Origin: Nitrosospira sp. Nsp11
GTDB lineage: Bacteria > Pseudomonadota > Gammaproteobacteria > Burkholderiales > Nitrosomonadaceae
DNA length: 39,272 nt
Assembly: GCF_900142705.1 (NCBI RefSeq)
Contig: NZ_FRBV01000019.1
Span: 1-39,272 of the forward strand
Reading direction: 5' to 3'
A program made the position numbers and the translations under genes. Position 1 is the stretch's first letter. Every line of letters begins with the position of its first letter. Shown here in pieces: positions 38,901 to 39,272 of this stretch. The notes under the pieces are model-generated. The model saw nothing but the letters and a program-made list of their open reading frames with translations, searched no databases and had not been told where the DNA came from.

Positions 38901-39138
38901 CCATATCCTTACGAACAAACGGATGGAATCCCTGATTTTCGGGTTTAGCAAGGCAAATTAAAGTATTGCTAACCTGTACACATAAGCGTTCTAAAGTTGA
39001 TATCGTTTCTTGACGACGCGCAATGGCCTCGCCAAAAGGCTGTATGAAAAAATTACCTGCTTCAGAAGGGTTTTGGCTTGGGGGTTGCACGGAGATCTCC
39101 CTGGAAGATGAGGCTGGTTGCAAGGATATTTCAAGCAT
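35884..39138 (-). CDS. Large protein with long helical N-terminal part and C-terminal AAA+ ATPase
   Basis: I do not recognise this 1084-residue protein as a named family. From about residue 745 it has a classical AAA+ module: Walker A AGPPGSAKSYLAK (about 750-762), Walker B LVYFFDEIDEL (about 804-814), sensor 1 and arginine-finger region FLIGTNYLDRIDPAAKRSGR (about 857-876), then a helical lid. The sequence ahead is mostly helical with a charged coiled-coil-like stretch (about 235-270). Two segments (about 543-582, with YPDGKWPCTQPFFWTH, and 638-672, GWIFGWCSDRTAEPHLVHAW) recall alpha/alpha-toroid folds; this is weak. The C-terminus has KRV-x2-GVG repeats. Codons are richer in A and T than in neighbouring genes, suggesting transfer. 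The AAA+ domain probably remodels a partner protein; the partner is unknown. Confidence 0.85.
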   Translation of the reverse strand: MLEISLQPASSSREISVQPPSQNPSEAGNFFIQPFGEAIARRQETISTLERLCVQVSNTLICLAKPENQGFHPFVRKDMVWIDKETHSTTAAQCMAGVKSLVRTMRGVKLRTPESSNLLFQTLPEHSETKLDDLQKELADLLRDQMKYFAEDEETLHDKHFGELNPFTCAHVFSVLAPSEHLITPNCLKALYGILWALGRKFPKFEGRSGAAMPNSLPTTFVTSLCIDAIESLIELLRRREKRLEQLIELIRELAKLEGDEIAKKYAEEWAGHQSKFLVYQIRECLIEITQDAALKSLFKEWQEKLESKINEDKFSSESVRESFGETVKARAQNLMSLKKTMKDYAEVLENTYQDNIRQAAEFFERTSGTDPDWNKIPLGLVDHRFLQASKEFKAPISQGKTAGRLKKYWADHKNATNEAYDTYIKFQVFFTDVIDVYMKTGGHDPKSGNPSGKTDSSEVFLSNLTEATSKMAFHVQDLHRCIEASINWSESVMDHQLALARAGRLGEFDVAELAHAARIVTRSGLTKDASGILEAIKVVCKMQYPDGKWPCTQPFFWTHTGMAAYPHSVEVAWALVSIMRTLTANPEMFGLSQVEVLTHMDEANHALERFLRWLSTNVRSYEKPELLQPLIKSGKKSGWIFGWCSDRTAEPHLVHAWATANVAEFLIEFRTYLQEQINTILRVQFLSYHPSDLKSMVEFSPADLETPYEQRIGTKVWNELQLHRRRSHREMCWIPDPTYTEMPTVWSAILAGPPGSAKSYLAKCIAGGLQWPLISLSPSDFLSAGEAEVEARAREIFDALSAGTRLVYFFDEIDELILDRASTQKENRSVFSFLTPSFLTKFQDLRDAATNKSFIFLIGTNYLDRIDPAAKRSGRIDQELLMVYPDEPSRKALCVNFIQKNIKNAGKDSSKFFNPRNETYIKKLANATSFLSLPGLQKLCKEISSEFNKEIPQNKNKYWKWLNKEISALKESSSNLAKPEVDLRIYWERAGAAKEWALMMNLLPEQQDRKKEIDGYINSLKKENWDLCQLQVMSGIRSAGVKWLIEDVEKRALKGVGKRVAQGVGKRVSKGVEQHASKISGRS
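35919..36000 (-). repeat. 24-bp tandem repeats inside the AAA+ gene
   Basis: Three full units (35919-35942, 35943-35966, 35967-35990) and part of a fourth share a CAACACCTT...CGTTTCC pattern on the plus strand. On the coding strand they give an 8-residue period, KRALKGVG-KRVAQGVG-KRVSKGVE, at the C-terminal end. The basic-glycine repeats form a positively charged tail. Confidence 0.85.
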
Positions 39139-39239
39139 AGGTCAATTTCTTAATTAAACAAGGAATTGTGCCTCCTCCGAATTGCGCCGAATTAAATGTA
39201 ACCGAAAGGTATTCTGAGAAATAACGTTGCGCCATATTG

Positions 39240-39262
39240 AAGGTTTCCGAAAAGGAGACCTT
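39240..39262 (+). promoter_or_regulatory. Stem-loop covering a ribosome-binding site at the window edge
   Basis: AAGGTTTCC (39240-39248) pairs fully with GGAGACCTT (39254-39262), one G-U pair included, around a GAAAA loop. The AAAGGAG ribosome-binding site (39251-39257) lies within the loop and stem. An ATG follows at 39266. This could control translation of the gene that starts there. Confidence 0.5.
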
Positions 39263-39265
39263 GAT

Positions 39266-39272
39266 ATGGTAA
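39266..39272 (+). CDS. Possible start of a gene running off the right edge
   Basis: An ATG at 39266 follows AAAGGAG with an 8-base spacer, and only two codons (Met-Val) are visible before the window ends. It would diverge from the large AAA+ gene across about 127 bp. Identity cannot be told. Confidence 0.35.

Overview
This window is the chromosomal replication-origin region of an ammonia-oxidising betaproteobacterium, most likely Nitrosospira or a close relative in the Nitrosomonadales. The clue is at the left edge. The minus strand of bases 1-77 encodes 25 residues matching the N-terminus of AmoC (ammonia monooxygenase subunit C), behind a perfect AGGAGG ribosome-binding site. The housekeeping genes fit this lineage (dnaA-dnaN-gyrB, RegB/RegA-type redox sensor pair, RibBA with a degenerate cyclohydrolase half).

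Left arm, minus strand (1-8905), reading away from the origin: rpmH-rnpA-yidD-yidC-mnmE-mnmG-rsmG-parA-parB, then amoC. A perfect 16-bp parS site lies between mnmE and mnmG. The origin lies around 8906-10721. The rpmH/dnaA gap holds a perfect DnaA box, a strong promoter facing rpmH and a weaker one facing dnaA. The dnaA/dnaN gap holds box-like sites and an AT-rich stretch. The right arm, plus strand, starts dnaA-dnaN-(second parS)-gyrB-glyA-nrdR. Transcription therefore mostly runs with the two replication forks, and the two parS sites flank the origin at about 3-4 kb.

Next (16.5-24.8 kb) comes a riboflavin-centred block: ribD, an inverted regB-regA pair, ribE, ribBA, ribH, nusB, thiL, pgpA and pncC. 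Then come a YqhA-type membrane protein, a frameshifted TPR pseudogene, recA-recX, a small lipoprotein, alaS, trxB and an Smr-domain gene. From about 32.7 kb the minus strand carries a DksA-like protein, an exported PrxQ-type peroxiredoxin, a REP-associated tyrosine transposase with three REP hairpins around it, and an MFS transporter.

The right end (35.8-39.3 kb) changes character. After a tRNA-Arg(CCU) gene there is an AT-richer 1084-residue protein with a C-terminal classical AAA+ ATPase module and a long helical N-terminal part of unknown function. Its 3' end carries 24-bp in-frame repeats. Beyond its start, a stem-loop covers a ribosome-binding site just before the window ends. This stretch looks like the edge of an accessory region inserted next to a tRNA and is the best place to look for something undescribed; the identity of any partner genes lies outside the window.
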